Source: Armatimonadota bacterium (GTDB lineage Bacteria; Armatimonadota; Fimbriimonadia; Fimbriimonadales; Fimbriimonadaceae). Taken from it: a stretch of 61,806 bases of DNA. Shown piece by piece: positions 7,610 through 15,803 of this stretch; positions within the stretch are counted from its first letter, which is position 1, and each line of letters begins with the position of its first letter. The stretch lies in assembly GCA_025360125.1 (NCBI GenBank), contig JANYCU010000003.1, positions 1 to 61,806 of the forward strand, read 5' to 3'. Under the pieces are notes generated by a model. The model searched no databases. It saw only the letters and a program-made list of their open reading frames with translations, and had not been told where the DNA came from. Both the position numbers and the translations under genes were made by a program.

Positions 7610-7658
7610 TCTTCTGGTTGTTGCATAGTCGGTCGATTTGGCTTACTATGTAATTACT

Positions 7659-9449
7659 ATGGTGTCGATACTGCTTGCGATGGCCTTTCATCAAGGGTCT
7701 ATTCGAGTCGATCCTCGATTCGCACAGCCGATGACGTTTGATGCGTCGCTGGTTCCTTTGCCTCAACTCATCGGCAATATTTCGGTGATGACGGGGGTCA
7801 CGCTGAAAGTTGATCCTTTGCTGGAGAATTTGAAGGCGGACGTCTTTCTTGAAGACCAATCGGTGGGGACAACTTTGGCGAATTTGGCCGATGTGTTTGA
7901 CCTTGAATGGCAGGCAAGCGGCGATGGTTACAAGCTACTTCCTAGTGGGAAAGCTATGGCGGATCGGACCAGCTATATTGACGCAGAGGACCAACTGGTC
8001 GCGGACGTTGTCCAAAAGCAAATTGCGGTTTATCAGCTCATCAACAATTTAGTTCCGACGAGCAAGAAGCCATGGCGAGCCAAAGACCCTCGGTTTGATT
8101 CGTTCATTCCGGCCAAGAATCAGGCTCATCGCGATTTGGATTCGGCCAAAGAAAACGGAACGAGCAAAGAGAAGCTCTGGGACTTGGAAGTTACCGCCGA
8201 TGCCCTCGATAAGCTTTGTGAAGGGTTGCCTAACCTGCAACTGGCCCGAATTTTTTCCCAGATGACGACGAACGATATCGCTCGGTACCGAACAGGAGTT
8301 CCGTTCATTGCCTCGAACATGGTGGGTTCAAGATTCATTTACTCTCGAGGTGATATTCGACCCAACGAAGACATCATCGGTGATATTGAACCGAAGTCGG
8401 TCGTTTTCACCCGAATCGATCCGGGTTCAAAACGGATTGGATTTAAGGAAATGACTTATGTCAACAATATTTCCGCCGTGGGAGCCGACCCCGCATCTCA
8501 CTATCCGTTCGAGGACATTGCGCCACGGTTAGCGAAGAAACCCTTCGCGGTCAGCTTGACGAATTGGGATCAGACTTCGTCGTTAACGAAGAGCATGGCC
8601 GCTGCCCTTGTGAAAGATGATTCGGCCGTTGAGGGGTGGCCCTCGACTTGGTACAGCAAGCGGTTCCGGTTGGGAGACCATTTGCGATGGTTCCATCAGG
8701 TTTCTGGGGTTCCGGTTATTGCGGCGGCCGATCGGACGATTCACCCGTTCTTGGTGCTGAACCGAACGGCAAAGAGCCAGGGGGATTACCTCAATAAGCT
8801 ACTCGGAGCGTGCAATGGTTTTGCGCATCAGAGTGATGGCGTGCTTTTGGTTCGCGACGGCGTGTTTTGGCGAAAGTCGGCCGAGGAAATTCCTGAGGAA
8901 CTTTTCGCTCCGCTGGAAACCCAGCGAAAAGGAAAGCTTGGCCTTGCCGATTTCGTCAAATTTGACAACAAGATTTCGCGTCAGCAAGCGATGCTGGTTC
9001 AGGATAACAAAGGGTTTGTTGTCAACTTCCGGCGAGATTCTTTTGGTGAGGTCTATCCAATCCTTCAGCTTTTGGGTACGTTAACTCCTGATCAACTTGA
9101 GGTTGCAAATTCGAAGCGCGGACTTACTTATACTGAGTTAGCCGCGAATCAAAAGGATATGTTTCAGTTCAGCCTCATCGAAGGGGTAACGGGTCGGGCA
9201 TTCATTAGCGAACCGCTCTTGGATGGTCTTGCTTCTCTTGGCTTTGATCAACTTAAATTGAATGACATGCTGCTACACATAGGAAGATCACGACTTTCGG
9301 CTATTTATTCGGCGGTGACGGCCGTCGAGGATGGAAAGCAACTTGAATTGATTCCGAGAAAGAATCAACCGAATCGCCCTACCATTGACTTTGAGTTTGG
9401 ATTTGACAAGCGGCGGATGATTAAGTTTTCGACCGAGGATACTGAGTGA
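7659..9449 (+). CDS. STN-domain exported protein, tandem paralogue 1
   Basis: First of three related proteins (596 residues from ATG 7659; a TTG at 7638 adds seven residues). After a short hydrophobic N-terminus (MVSILLAMAFHQ), residues about 20-95 resemble the STN (secretin/TonB short N-terminal) fold: TFDASLVPLPQLIGNIS, VDVFLEDQSVGTTLANLADVF and a final YKLLPSG strand. A second shared motif in the middle, LGDHLRWFHQVSGVPVIAAADR, looks like another STN-like repeat and is followed by LLVRDGVFWRKSAEEIPEELF. STN domains occur in secretins, TonB receptors and anti-sigma regulators, but here there is no barrel or secretin domain. The gene overlaps the cupin gene by four bases. Role unknown; probably envelope. 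Confidence 0.65.
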   Translation: MVSILLAMAFHQGSIRVDPRFAQPMTFDASLVPLPQLIGNISVMTGVTLKVDPLLENLKADVFLEDQSVGTTLANLADVFDLEWQASGDGYKLLPSGKAMADRTSYIDAEDQLVADVVQKQIAVYQLINNLVPTSKKPWRAKDPRFDSFIPAKNQAHRDLDSAKENGTSKEKLWDLEVTADALDKLCEGLPNLQLARIFSQMTTNDIARYRTGVPFIASNMVGSRFIYSRGDIRPNEDIIGDIEPKSVVFTRIDPGSKRIGFKEMTYVNNISAVGADPASHYPFEDIAPRLAKKPFAVSLTNWDQTSSLTKSMAAALVKDDSAVEGWPSTWYSKRFRLGDHLRWFHQVSGVPVIAAADRTIHPFLVLNRTAKSQGDYLNKLLGACNGFAHQSDGVLLVRDGVFWRKSAEEIPEELFAPLETQRKGKLGLADFVKFDNKISRQQAMLVQDNKGFVVNFRRDSFGEVYPILQLLGTLTPDQLEVANSKRGLTYTELAANQKDMFQFSLIEGVTGRAFISEPLLDGLASLGFDQLKLNDMLLHIGRSRLSAIYSAVTAVEDGKQLELIPRKNQPNRPTIDFEFGFDKRRMIKFSTEDTE

Positions 9450-9955
9450 TTCGGACGGATTTTAGCAACGGCTCTCTTCACGGAGAGGCGGTTCGTTCTG
9501 TCCGAACGGTTGGCGACTTGCGGGATTATTGGCACAATCCTTTGGCTGCAGATTTGGTTGCGCTTCAGCCCTTGTATGAGACGGAAACGTATTTCTCGAA
9601 GCCAGACGGCACCGAGGGGGCGATTCTCTGGGGTTCGACTCGGCTGTTTCCGGGTGATGTTGGCGGCGAGTACTTCATGACGCGCGGGCATTGGCATACG
9701 AAACCGACCCACGGAGAGCTAATCGTTTGCGTGTCGGGAACTGGTTTGGTGGTGCTGATGGATGAGGGTCGGGTGACGACGACGGTTGAGCTTGGGCCGT
9801 GGGTGACGTATCACATCGACGGGACGTTGGCGCATCGGACGGTGAACACGGGCAGCGAGCCGCTGATTTTCTGGTGTGCCTGGGCAGCGGACTGCGGTCA
9901 TAACTACGAAAATATTCTTCGCGAGGGGTTTTCGCGACGATTTTTTGTAGAATGA
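9446..9955 (+). CDS. Cupin-type glucose-6-phosphate isomerase
   Basis: A 169-residue cupin of the archaeal-type phosphoglucose isomerase family (GPI, PF06560-like), which interconverts glucose 6-phosphate and fructose 6-phosphate with a bound metal. The metal ligands are visible in GHWHTKPTHGE (His82, His84, Glu91) and in a downstream His (HIDGTLAHRTVNTG). The length is normal for the family. It starts with GTG at 9446, overlapping the TGA of the upstream gene (GTGA), so the two are probably translationally coupled. Its own TGA is in frame with, and two codons before, the GTG of the next STN gene. Why a glycolytic enzyme sits between STN paralogues is not clear. Confidence 0.85.
   Translation: MIRTDFSNGSLHGEAVRSVRTVGDLRDYWHNPLAADLVALQPLYETETYFSKPDGTEGAILWGSTRLFPGDVGGEYFMTRGHWHTKPTHGELIVCVSGTGLVVLMDEGRVTTTVELGPWVTYHIDGTLAHRTVNTGSEPLIFWCAWAADCGHNYENILREGFSRRFFVE
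9948..9953 (+). promoter_or_regulatory. -10 hexamer overlapping cupin gene end
   Basis: TAGAAT lies 8 nt before the GTG at 9962 within a stretch (CGATTTTTTGTAGAATGA) that recurs upstream of the third STN gene at about 11931-11948. At this copy it also encodes the last residues of the cupin. Confidence 0.5.
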
Positions 9956-9961
9956 TGGGTA

Positions 9962-11884
9962 GTGGTACTACTTGGACTTGTCATTACCCTCCAGGGTGGG
10001 GTGTTGAGCGATACTCGACTCACCGCGCCGAAAGACTTCGACGTTAGTCTGAACCAGATCACCGATTTTTGTTCGGATGTTTCTGGGTCATCGGGAGTTA
10101 GGTTTTCGGTCGCTAAAAATATTCAGGATCTGAAGGTCGACGTCTTTGTGGATGGGCGTCCATTGGGCGAGACATTGGACAAGGTTGCGAAGGTGCTTGA
10201 TTGCCAGTGGGTTCCAGTTGAGCGAGGTTATCGGTTGGAGATGGACGTTCCAACCGCAAATCGCGAAAGGAACTTCGTCAAAGCGGAGGATGACCTTCGG
10301 TTGGCGGATTTGAAGCTGAAGTTGTGGGGGTGTCAGTACGTGGCGAGTAAGTTGCCTTACAGCAACGAGCCAGATTCCATTAAGCCACTATCTGGATCGC
10401 AAGATTCACATGTCCTTACCCGGAAGGAAGCAGATGATCAATTCATGGCTGATTTTAGGGCCAAACAGCAAAAGCAGCAAGAATTCATGGCCCGCATCAC
10501 CAAGGAATTTGATGATGAACTGAAGGCTGCCGTCATCGCAAAAGACGAAACAAGGACCGATGAAGCTATCCGGCGTATTTCTGCCTTGAGCTTTGGCTCT
10601 CGAGAAAGTTCGCTCGGTCGAGTACTTCTTCAGATGAGCACAAAGGAAACCGAAGATTTTTGGAATGGCGTCCCTTTTGCGGCGAGCACGATTCCAGGTG
10701 TGAAACTGAGGCTCTATCAATCGGATTTTGATCATTCAGGGCGAACGTTTTCAACTGGCCCGGACGGCAAACGGTTTGAAGCAGAATATCGACATTTTGT
10801 CTTTTTTCGCTACAACCCCATTAACGGAAATTTCAAGGCCAATGAGTTAGAGTTTGACTTTAATTCGGCTAAACCTGAGCAGCCACTCGGTGGTTCGCAG
10901 GGGGGTGGAATGTTTTCTTCGACAAGTGCCTATTCAAATATCGACCCTTCCCTTAAAAAGCTGCCTTTTTACACGCAACTTGAACCTTGGATGAAGGAAA
11001 AGGAAACTCCTTTGCGGTTTCCTCAAGTAACCGATATAAAAACGCCCGAATGGGACTCACCATGGGCGGGAAAGCTCTTACGAATGGGAGATCATCTGCG
11101 ATGGCTGCACCGTGCGACCGGAATTCCGATAGTTGCGCAGGCTGACCGTTCCGTATTGCCTGATTATTCATCATTTGGTCGAACGCCACCAAAGCTTAAT
11201 CGAGGCAAATCAACTGCCGCTCAGGATCTTAGGATGCTGATGGAAGAGTACAGGTGCTTGGCAAAAGAGGACAGTGGATATCTTCTCGCCCGGAATTTCG
11301 GCTATTGGTCGCGACGAGAAAAGGAAGTGCCAGAAGTCATTTGGAAGAAAGTCGAACCAAAAGACTCCGATCAGTTGCCGACGGTTGAGGAAGCGTTTGC
11401 CATTTCAACGCTATTCGTTGAGACTCAGTTATCAAGCCGAGAAACCAATTATCCGGTTTCGCGATTGAACCTTACCCAGATTATTGACTGCCTAGATTCG
11501 CTGAAGTTATACGCGACGTTTTCAAAGCAGCAGCAGGAAATTGCCGCGAGTGACGACGGGATTGGAATGTCGGACCTTAGCGGTAGTCAGCATGAGCAAA
11601 TGCTGAACACGGCTTTGAAAGTGATCCTGCAGGGATATCGGTGCACCTATGAATTGGCACGAAGTCTCGCCCTGAACGGATTTGGATTGGACCAACTGCG
11701 AGGTATTCGATTTACGGCCAAATGGAAGCCCCGAGTGAGTAACTATAAGATTATTCAATCGGCTGACGGGGCAAAGCTGGTTGAGCAGCCGACGTCTGAG
11801 GAATTAAAACGGCAAACCCTATGGTTCACGTTTTCGCTTTCCAAGCAAGAGGGACTTACTCAGTCCATTGATTTCAAAAAGTAA
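9962..11884 (+). CDS. STN-domain exported protein, tandem paralogue 2
   Basis: The 640-residue product starts at GTG 9962; an in-frame TGA two codons upstream rules out a longer form. The N-terminus is a short uncharged hydrophobic run (MVLLGLVITLQGG), then an STN-like domain (residues about 20-95: DFDVSLNQITDF, LKVDVFVDGRPLGETLDKVAKV). The shared central motif is LRMGDHLRWLHRATGIPIVAQADR, followed by LLARNFGYWSRREKEVPEVIW. Identity to paralogue 3 is high across the whole STN domain; paralogue 1 is more distant. A central Gly/Ser-rich low-complexity loop (GGSQGGGMFSS) is also found in paralogue 3. No enzyme motif is visible. Confidence 0.65.
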   Translation: MVLLGLVITLQGGVLSDTRLTAPKDFDVSLNQITDFCSDVSGSSGVRFSVAKNIQDLKVDVFVDGRPLGETLDKVAKVLDCQWVPVERGYRLEMDVPTANRERNFVKAEDDLRLADLKLKLWGCQYVASKLPYSNEPDSIKPLSGSQDSHVLTRKEADDQFMADFRAKQQKQQEFMARITKEFDDELKAAVIAKDETRTDEAIRRISALSFGSRESSLGRVLLQMSTKETEDFWNGVPFAASTIPGVKLRLYQSDFDHSGRTFSTGPDGKRFEAEYRHFVFFRYNPINGNFKANELEFDFNSAKPEQPLGGSQGGGMFSSTSAYSNIDPSLKKLPFYTQLEPWMKEKETPLRFPQVTDIKTPEWDSPWAGKLLRMGDHLRWLHRATGIPIVAQADRSVLPDYSSFGRTPPKLNRGKSTAAQDLRMLMEEYRCLAKEDSGYLLARNFGYWSRREKEVPEVIWKKVEPKDSDQLPTVEEAFAISTLFVETQLSSRETNYPVSRLNLTQIIDCLDSLKLYATFSKQQQEIAASDDGIGMSDLSGSQHEQMLNTALKVILQGYRCTYELARSLALNGFGLDQLRGIRFTAKWKPRVSNYKIIQSADGAKLVEQPTSEELKRQTLWFTFSLSKQEGLTQSIDFKK

Positions 11885-11941
11885 ATCATTCGAGAAATAG
11901 AATTGAAATTGGATTTGACGTTTCGAAGATCGATTTTTTTG

Positions 11942-11947
11942 TAGAAT
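11942..11947 (+). promoter_or_regulatory. -10 hexamer, leaderless start
   Basis: TAGAAT lies 8 nt before the ATG at 11956. The surrounding 18 bases duplicate the end of the cupin gene at 9938-9955, marking the duplication boundary between paralogues 2 and 3. Confidence 0.5.
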
Positions 11948-11955
11948 GAGTAACG

Positions 11956-13746
11956 ATGGTGCTTCTCGGATTAGTCTTTGCTATTCAGGGCAACCTTCTT
12001 ACCGATACTCGGCTAGCGAAAGTTGTCGATTTTGACGCGAGTCTTCGTCAAATAACGGACTTTTGCTCCGAGTCCGCCCAGATTTCTGGAGTCGATCTCA
12101 CGGTTGCCAAAGACGTTCAGGATCTTAAAGTTGACGTGTTTGTTGACGATCGCCCCCTTGGCGAGACGCTCGACAAGGTTGCGAAGGTGCTGAATTGCGA
12201 ATGGGTCCCTGCGGGCAAGGGCTATCGGCTGGAAATGAGTGTTCCCTTTAAGAACCGCGAACGGAATTTTAATCTCGCGGAGGATGCTGAGAATCGGCAC
12301 ATCGTTGAGACTAAGCTTTGGGCCTGTGAATTCTTCGCCAACATGATTCCCGGGTCGAATAAGCAGATTGGCTATAGGCAGGACTTGATTTCATCGGCGG
12401 ATCGAAATGCGATCATAGCTCCCTATGAAAAGGCGTTTCGCGACGCGCTGGCGGGGAAAAATGCGGATGAAATCAGCGAGACTCGGCTGAAGTACTCGGC
12501 CATTTCGGAAGCGGCAGGATCCCTTGACCACGTCAACATTGGCCACGTAATGCTTCAGATGAATAAGTCGGCTCGGGAGGCGTTTTGGCAAGGCGAACCG
12601 ATGATGGCGGCATCGTTTCCTGGCAACGGATACAAAGTGTGGCCATCGGATTTTTTCTCTCGCACGAATACTATTTACTCGAACGGCCAATTGGTCACGG
12701 ACGGTGAGAGCAACTACTTCGATTTCTTGCACTTTAATCCAATGACAGGCAACTTGGATACGCGAATCTATTCCTATTTTTCCTCGAAAGGACCGTACGG
12801 AAATTCACAAAGTGGATCGAGCAGTAGTGGTCCGTTTGGGGGGTCTTCCAGCAGCCATCCAGTTTCTCTGAAATTGAAAAAAATGCCCTTCTATCAAGAC
12901 CTGTTGCCATGGCTCAAAATCACCGAAACTCCGGCCAAATTTTCCCAGGCTATCAATCAGGACACTGAGGAGTGGCTGTCGCCCTGGTTTGGCGGTCGGC
13001 GACGCCTAGGAGAGCATCTCCGGTGGCTGCATCGGGCTTCTGGCATTCCGATCGTGGCTCAGGCAGACCGAAGCTGCCTTTATAACTGGATCGCCCTAAA
13101 GCGGCCTTACAAAACTGCGAGTGAATATCTCAAAGGGCTAATGGACGAGTCTGAGGTTTATTGCCAAGAGGATCACGGGTACCTTGTCGCCCGAAACTTT
13201 CGGTTCTGGACGCATCGCCGCCATGAGGCCCCGGAAGCGGTTTGGCAAAAACTTGCGCCAGCCAAAGATGATGGTCCGATGGACTTGAATCGGTATGCAG
13301 CTTATGCTCTGGCTTTGCGAGAAGATCAGACTCAGTCGGTCGATCTTGGATACCCGCTTTGTGAGATTGACCTTGCAAGAGTGGCCCATTCCTACCAAAT
13401 GCTTCGATTTTACGGAATGCTCAATGATGATCAACGGAAAACGGCTCGTCAGGAAGCTGGTTTAGGCGCAGAAAGTCTGACTGACACTCAACGATCAGAG
13501 ATGAACTCCTTGTTGAAGACGGTGATTTTCACAGATGGATTCTGTTCGGTTGGAATGGCAAAGTATTTGTTCACCAATGGTCTTATGTCGAGTGACCTTC
13601 AGCAAATGCGCCTCCATTTGCAGGAGAGTGGCTTCCAGCAAAACACCAACCACGTTTATGATGAGGGATTCTGGAGTCGTTATCCGACCTTCAGGCACGG
13701 TAAAGGTCCAGGTCAACCAGGTCATGTTTCGCTTTCAGTTAGATAA
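11956..13746 (+). CDS. STN-domain exported protein, tandem paralogue 3, C-terminus frameshifted
   Basis: Read as is, the gene gives 596 residues. The first about 560 match paralogue 2 in order: MVLLGLVFAIQGN, STN domain to about 95, Gly/Ser loop, LGEHLRWLHRASGIPIVAQADR, then LVARNFRFWTHRRHEAPEAVW. The last residues do not match, but another frame, ending at 13786, carries VMFRFQLDKEQTITQSISIDK, which corresponds to paralogue 2's WFTFSLSKQEGLTQSIDFKK. Removing one A from the AAAA at 13640-13643 would join the frames. This is either a recent mutation that swaps the final strands for about 35 unrelated residues, or a sequencing error. Confidence 0.65.
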   Translation: MVLLGLVFAIQGNLLTDTRLAKVVDFDASLRQITDFCSESAQISGVDLTVAKDVQDLKVDVFVDDRPLGETLDKVAKVLNCEWVPAGKGYRLEMSVPFKNRERNFNLAEDAENRHIVETKLWACEFFANMIPGSNKQIGYRQDLISSADRNAIIAPYEKAFRDALAGKNADEISETRLKYSAISEAAGSLDHVNIGHVMLQMNKSAREAFWQGEPMMAASFPGNGYKVWPSDFFSRTNTIYSNGQLVTDGESNYFDFLHFNPMTGNLDTRIYSYFSSKGPYGNSQSGSSSSGPFGGSSSSHPVSLKLKKMPFYQDLLPWLKITETPAKFSQAINQDTEEWLSPWFGGRRRLGEHLRWLHRASGIPIVAQADRSCLYNWIALKRPYKTASEYLKGLMDESEVYCQEDHGYLVARNFRFWTHRRHEAPEAVWQKLAPAKDDGPMDLNRYAAYALALREDQTQSVDLGYPLCEIDLARVAHSYQMLRFYGMLNDDQRKTARQEAGLGAESLTDTQRSEMNSLLKTVIFTDGFCSVGMAKYLFTNGLMSSDLQQMRLHLQESGFQQNTNHVYDEGFWSRYPTFRHGKGPGQPGHVSLSVR

Positions 13747-13832
13747 GGAGCAGACGATTACCCAATCCATCTCGATTGATAAGTAGGGTCGTTCGTCTGG
13801 CTCGGCCCGAGGAAGTAAACTAATGACTGCCC

Positions 13833-14177
13833 ATGGTTGAGCTTGAGACGTTTCCGAACCCGAACCCAAACCGCAATTACACGATCAAGCATGTGAACCC
13901 TGAGTTCACCAGCGTTTGCCCAAAGACGGGGTTGCCCGATTTCGCCACCATCGAGCTGGAATACATCCCCGGTGATGTCTGCATCGAGCTAAAGAGTCTC
14001 AAGTACTACTACCTCGACTTCCGCAACAAGGGAATCTTCTATGAGGCGGTCATCAATCAGATGCTCGATGATCTCGTTGGAGCCTGCAGTCCTCGGTGGA
14101 TGCGAGTAACTGGTAACTTCAGCGCACGTGGTGGAATCCACTCAGTGGTCACCTGTGAATCTGGAAGTCGCTACTAG
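13833..14177 (+). CDS. queF: preQ0 reductase
   Basis: NADPH-dependent 7-cyano-7-deazaguanine reductase, which makes preQ1 in the queuosine pathway in the cytosol. At 114 residues it is the short type I (unimodular) form of the T-fold enzyme. The catalytic Cys29 lies in SVCPKTGLPDFA with the acid Asp36, and the NADPH-binding ELKSLKYYYLDFRN follows at about 52-65. The start is ATG 13833; a TAAACT hexamer 11 nt upstream is a possible promoter. No other queuosine gene is nearby and I see no preQ1 riboswitch in the 86-base gap before it. Confidence 0.95.
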   Translation: MVELETFPNPNPNRNYTIKHVNPEFTSVCPKTGLPDFATIELEYIPGDVCIELKSLKYYYLDFRNKGIFYEAVINQMLDDLVGACSPRWMRVTGNFSARGGIHSVVTCESGSRY

Positions 14178-14196
14178 TCAGCTGAAAGCTGAAAGC

Positions 14197-15063
14197 TCAG
14201 ATCTGTCTCAACTCTTCAATCGCTCGCTGAATCTCGTGGGCCTCGGTTTCGACTCGGCTGAGGTTCGCTCGGAGCGGTTCAAGGTCAATTTGAACTGACT
14301 GTTGGTTTTGGAGGTTCATGCTCCTTAACGTGTCGCGAGTCTTCAGAAAGGTTTGCTTGGTCAATTCAAGATGGGCCTCAGTTCGCTCAGCCTGGACCGC
14401 GATCGAGTCCCACTTCGAAAGTCGATCCGTCGCGAGTTGCAAACTTTCGTGATACGCCTCTTTTGCGATGGGGTCGGTGGTCTGGGCGATCAGCCCTTTA
14501 ATGCGATTAATCTCTGCCAAGTTTTCGCTGTGGTTTTTGGAGCCGGATGACGTTTGCATCTCACTCGTAAGATTGGTTAAGTTTAAGGCCTGATCTAAAG
14601 CATTATACAAAACGGTGCGCCACGATTTCTTTTGGCTTGCATCAAGCACTTTAGTTTCTTCGATGTTTTTTAGACACTCCAAATAGAGTGTTTGGGGCTC
14701 ATTCAGCGCCAATGCGGGTCGCAGGGCTTCAAGCTCTTGCCATGTCAAAAGGCTCGCGTTCCGCTCATAGGCCTTCATTCCGATGATCGCCCAAATACTC
14801 ATGAGAGTCACGAAAACTAAGACTTTTCCTGGCTTACCCAAATGTTCTGCCGAGAAAGCAGTTGTGGCAATGACGCCAGCCAGGCCAATTCCCATCGCCA
14901 CCATGCCTTTCCAGTATTCGGCAAACCAAATAGTTGAGTGCTTTGTCGCCGCCTGGGTAGCGGTTGCTTCTGTCAATGTCCCATTCATATGGGCTCCGGT
15001 CACGCTCAAAACCGCTTCGAAAATCGAAGCGTGGATGTCTTTTGGTGTGTAGCGCGCGCTCAT
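14197..15063 (-). CDS. Paralogous membrane protein with coiled-coil C-terminus
   Basis: This 288-residue protein has no family I recognise. It has an N-terminal helical part, two transmembrane segments at about 52-72 and 82-100 (GMVAMGIGLAGVIATTAF and GKVLVFVTLMSIWAIIGMKAY), then LTWQELEALRPALALNEPQTLYLECLKNIEE and a long Glu/Arg/Leu-rich helical tail likely to form coiled coil (about 190-285). The upstream neighbour on the same strand shares the arrangement and the phrases LTWxEL, SLWxxLxxR and YLxCxxxIxE, so they are duplicates. A TAAAAT six bases before the ATG suggests it is transcribed on its own. Confidence 0.6.
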   Translation of the reverse strand: MSARYTPKDIHASIFEAVLSVTGAHMNGTLTEATATQAATKHSTIWFAEYWKGMVAMGIGLAGVIATTAFSAEHLGKPGKVLVFVTLMSIWAIIGMKAYERNASLLTWQELEALRPALALNEPQTLYLECLKNIEETKVLDASQKKSWRTVLYNALDQALNLTNLTSEMQTSSGSKNHSENLAEINRIKGLIAQTTDPIAKEAYHESLQLATDRLSKWDSIAVQAERTEAHLELTKQTFLKTRDTLRSMNLQNQQSVQIDLEPLRANLSRVETEAHEIQRAIEELRQI

Positions 15064-15069
15064 GGTTTC

Positions 15070-15075
15070 ATTTTA
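15070..15075 (-). promoter_or_regulatory. -10 hexamer, leaderless start
   Basis: TAAAAT on the minus strand lies 6 nt before the ATG at 15063. Confidence 0.45.
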
Positions 15076-15116
15076 TTACGGAAAGTCGGGATGATCGGTT
15101 ATATCCATTTTTACGG

Positions 15117-15749
15117 TTATTCCGGTTTGATGAGTTCGTTCTTCATTCGTTCCAATTCAGAATCGATTTGCCCATGCTTGATGAGGGTGTCGCGGGCTTT
15201 GAAGAGAGTTTCTGCCGCTTGTCGGTTTGGACCTTTGTTGCTTAAGACAAAGGTTAGCGTTGCATTCAGTCGGTCAACCCATTCGATCTTATCTGGGCCA
15301 AGAATCGTTCTTGATTCATCAATCGCCTGTATGCAGTCTAAATAAGCGTACTGCTCCGATGGAAGATATAGGGCTCCCTTTAAGCTGTTGAGCTCCGGCC
15401 AAGTGAGGCGTCGATCCTGCTTTTGGTAAAGACGAATACTCAGAACAGACCAAAGGGATATGACTATTATTGATACAAGTACAGCTTGATTTTGGCTCAA
15501 TAGGGTCAAAGCAATTGCAACGGTCACCAATCCGCCAACAAACCCGGCTCCGATTACCGCGAAGACTTTCGAGTAAGAGCTTGCTCGGATCTGGCAATAC
15601 ATCGTTGCGGCAGCAATCGACCGCTGATCCGTCAGCTTTCCATCCATGATTCCGGTCCTGACGGCATCTACTACCGTTAGGATCGAAGGGTGTATTGCTT
15701 CCGGCCCCGAAATATCTCTCACCCTTTCTTCTACGAGGTTCCCTTGCAA
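15117..15749 (-). CDS. Paralogous two-helix membrane protein
   Basis: A 210-residue relative of the protein encoded just downstream. It has a helical N-terminal region (HPSILTVVDAVRTGIMDGKLT), two transmembrane segments (about 67-86 FAVIGAGFVGGLVTVAIALTL and 90-107 VLVSIIVISLWSVLSIRL), then LTWPELNSLKGALYLPSEQYAYLDCIQAIDES and a shorter helical tail. It lacks most of the long coiled-coil extension of its partner. Function unknown; the pair may form a hetero-oligomer, which is inference. Confidence 0.55.
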   Translation of the reverse strand: MQGNLVEERVRDISGPEAIHPSILTVVDAVRTGIMDGKLTDQRSIAAATMYCQIRASSYSKVFAVIGAGFVGGLVTVAIALTLLSQNQAVLVSIIVISLWSVLSIRLYQKQDRRLTWPELNSLKGALYLPSEQYAYLDCIQAIDESRTILGPDKIEWVDRLNATLTFVLSNKGPNRQAAETLFKARDTLIKHGQIDSELERMKNELIKPE

Positions 15750-15790
15750 AGTTGGGGTTAATGTCGGTCGTTACCACTACACGAATCAGG

Positions 15791-15796
15791 CAAAAT
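15791..15796 (+). promoter_or_regulatory. -10 hexamer, leaderless start
   Basis: CAAAAT lies 7 nt before the ATG at 15804. Confidence 0.4.
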
Positions 15797-15803
15797 ATCC
15801 GTA

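Noticed and set aside
13747-13832. preQ1 riboswitch before queF
   Set aside because: The 86-base gap shows no preQ1 aptamer signature, and a -10-like hexamer 11 nt before the ATG leaves no room for a leader.
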